Shown here: positions 5,143-6,154 of the stretch, piece by piece
How the letters are laid out: every line of letters starts with the position of its first letter
How positions within the stretch are numbered: the stretch's first letter is position 1
DNA from: Methanothrix harundinacea
GTDB lineage: Archaea; Halobacteriota; Methanosarcinia; Methanotrichales; Methanotrichaceae
Length of the DNA stretch: 6,154 bases
Direction of reading: 5' to 3'
Assembly: GCA_002502785.1 (NCBI GenBank)
Contig: DAQG01000022.1
Span: 1 to 6,154 of the forward strand
The notes under the pieces: generated by a model
Seen by the model: only the letters and a program-made list of their open reading frames with translations
Told to the model about the DNA's origin: nothing
Databases searched by the model: none
Made by a program: the position numbers and the translations under genes

Positions 5143-5421
5143 TCAGGTGGATGGTGCACCTTCACAGCAGAGGGTGGATCCCGAGACACTTTTCGTCTCC
5201 ATCTCGAACTTCGCCTCTCCCAGCGAGAAAACCTTAACCTGTGGGTGGACTAAGAGGAAGAATATCAGCGCTGTGATAAGTATCTTATTAACCATGCTAG
5301 GTATGTTATCGGTGGTAGTAGTCTTGGTGCTATTGGTTACCGTGATTTGCGGACTGCCGTTGGTGACACTAACGGAGACATCTTCCTTGATAATAACGTT
5401 CTCTTTCGAATAATGCTCCAT
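5143..5421 (-). CDS. Hypothetical single-pass membrane protein, or frameshifted C-terminus of the TPR protein
   Basis: This 92-residue frame starts at ATG 5421, inside the last codons of the TPR frame, which it overlaps by 53 bases. Residues 9-38 are rich in Val, Ser and Thr and look like beta structure (VSVSVTNGSPQITVTN). One hydrophobic segment follows at about residues 44-60 (ILITALIFFLLVHP), then a short VFSLGEAKFEMETKS strand. The preceding TPR motif is cut off in its middle exactly where this frame begins, so it may be the original C-terminus after another frame change. It could also be an independent overlapping gene. The plus strand of the same DNA is also open (5147-5413), including a hydrophobic mirror segment, but has no SD and no supporting neighbours. 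No family is recognised. Confidence 0.35.
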   Translation of the reverse strand: MEHYSKENVIIKEDVSVSVTNGSPQITVTNSTKTTTTDNIPSMVNKILITALIFFLLVHPQVKVFSLGEAKFEMETKSVSGSTLCCEGAPST

Positions 5422-6003
5422 CCTTATGAAATAGGACCCCTAAATTGTTGTAGGTTTCTGGTAGCTCCTCCGATTTTACGGCTTCCATGCACTCCTTCTT
5501 TTCATCGTCTAGAAGTCCCTGCTTAAAATATAGCAGTCCTAAGTTAGTATGAAGTGCGGCAATGGTCCTCTTTTCCTTCTTCTTCTCCAGTTGTGTAAGA
5601 TGACCGAAGAACATCTTGTGATTATCTAAAATGGCCGAACCATCGTTAAATCGTTTCTTCGCGTCTTTATAGTTGCGCTCAAGCATATCGATGCGACCTA
5701 AGTTGTTCAAAACGGAGGCTTTCATCAGCTCATCGTGTATCTTGCTGGAATCGGCTTGTTGAGGTTTTAGTATCCGTTCGTCAAATTTTTGGATTGCGCC
5801 CTCTGAATCTTTTCGAGCACTAGATAGCGCGCCCTTCTTGAGATATAGCCAGGCCGCGATAGAAGCGAACATGGCCAGAATCATCACTATTATTGATAGA
5901 CTCAGTGAACTTCTTTATCGCCTTGTCGGGCTTGTTCCATTTGTAGTATACCCAGCCAAGATCATTTATAAATATATTCTTCTAAGGATCTCGATTTACT
6001 CAT
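5369..6003 (-). pseudogene. TPR-repeat protein gene broken by frameshifts
   Basis: Protein-like sequence continues through three minus-strand frames. Frame one begins at ATG 6003 (MSKSRSLEEYIYK) and stops at 5962. Frame two is open from 5981 to 5820 and contains a clear TPR (DLGWVYYKWNKPDKAIKKF) ending in VRFYRGLA. Frame three, open from GTG 5887 to 5369, continues naturally as YLKKGALSSARKD and carries TPR motifs at about residues 59-86 (VLNNLGRIDMLERNYKDA), 111-137 (ALHTNLGLLYFKQG) and a half motif from 145 (TYNNLGVLFHKDG). The join GLA to YLKKG needs one base skipped near 5840. TPR proteins are helical scaffolds for protein contacts; the partner here is unknown. The GTG at 5887 lies in mid-repeat and has no SD, so frame three is unlikely to be a gene by itself. 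Sequencing error is an alternative to true decay. Confidence 0.6.
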
Positions 6004-6095
6004 TGCGATAGCGCGATTTGAGCCCAAATCCAATAATTAGCATCATTTTTGCGCTCAACCGTACCAAATCTTCTTATTTTACTCTCATTTTTCAT
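6000..6095 (-). CDS. Short ORF upstream of the TPR remnant, 31 residues, possibly part of the same broken gene
   Basis: From ATG 6095 the frame reads MKNESKIRRFGTVERKND followed by the aromatic-rich ANYWIWAQIALSQ, then a TGA that overlaps the ATG of the next frame (ATGA). The text reads like protein, and the aromatic helix could belong to a TPR-like repeat, but no SD is present and the piece is too short to classify. It may be the 5' continuation of the frameshifted TPR gene or the end of a separate gene. Confidence 0.25.
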   Translation of the reverse strand: MKNESKIRRFGTVERKNDANYWIWAQIALSQ

Positions 6096-6102
6096 TAATT
6101 TT

Positions 6103-6120
6103 AGATAGCATCCGCTATCT
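6103..6120. repeat. Perfect 7-bp inverted repeat with 4-base loop near the right edge
   Basis: AGATAGC (6103-6109) and GCTATCT (6114-6120) pair around ATCC, within an AT-rich region just upstream of the 31-residue ORF. It could be an operator or a weak terminator for a gene beyond the right edge. A T-rich run lies to its left on the plus strand, but it precedes the stem. Confidence 0.3.
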
Positions 6121-6154
6121 TCAGATTACCTTTGCCTTTTTTAGTGTGTATAGC

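Noticed and set aside
4623..5237. Plus-strand frames at 4623-4805 and 4806-5237
   Set aside because: No SD, the second starts at a GTG directly after the first ends, and their residue composition looks random. The minus-strand alternatives are more protein-like.
1..6154. A CRISPR array
   Set aside because: I found no set of repeats of about 25-40 bases with regular spacers. The short repeats at 3035-3054 and 4910-4949 are too small. The array is probably outside the window.

Overview
The window looks archaeal, most likely from a methanogen of the Methanosarcinales (Methanothrix-like). This is an inference. It rests on a type I-B style CRISPR-Cas gene set, a DUF169/COG2043 protein, what appears to be a C-terminal remnant of formylmethanofuran:tetrahydromethanopterin formyltransferase (Ftr), short SD-like sites (GAGGT, GAGGTGA) before several genes, and AT-rich boxes that fit archaeal TATA elements. 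No rRNA, tRNA, insertion sequence or CRISPR array was found.

Left half (1-2932, all minus strand): a compact cas operon transcribed leftwards as cas1 - cas2 - cas4 - cas8b, with gaps of only 7 to 21 bases. Cas1 and Cas2 form the spacer integrase, Cas4 is the nuclease that trims prespacers, and Cas8b (Csh1/TM1802 type) is the large Cascade subunit. Cas8b runs off the left edge of the window. The remaining effector genes (cas7, cas5, cas3, cas6) are expected beyond that edge. Base composition is a mosaic: the bulk of cas1, cas2 and cas4 is GC-rich, while the first part of cas1 and the first part of cas8b are AT-rich.

Middle (2933-4400): the cas operon has its own AT-rich promoter region, including two tandem 10-base copies of a TTCGAA-containing motif. 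Just upstream is the decayed 3' end of an ftr-like gene. A DUF169 protein is encoded divergently on the plus strand, followed by a short protein-like remnant.

Right half (4360-6154): a gene-poor, apparently decaying stretch. It holds a 50-residue minus-strand ORF with a good SD and a stop codon inside a perfect hairpin, a second short minus-strand ORF without SD, about 245 bases with no convincing gene, a small predicted membrane protein, and a TPR-repeat protein broken into at least three reading frames. I see a familiar CRISPR adaptation module beside eroded accessory genes. I do not see convincing evidence for a wholly new system.
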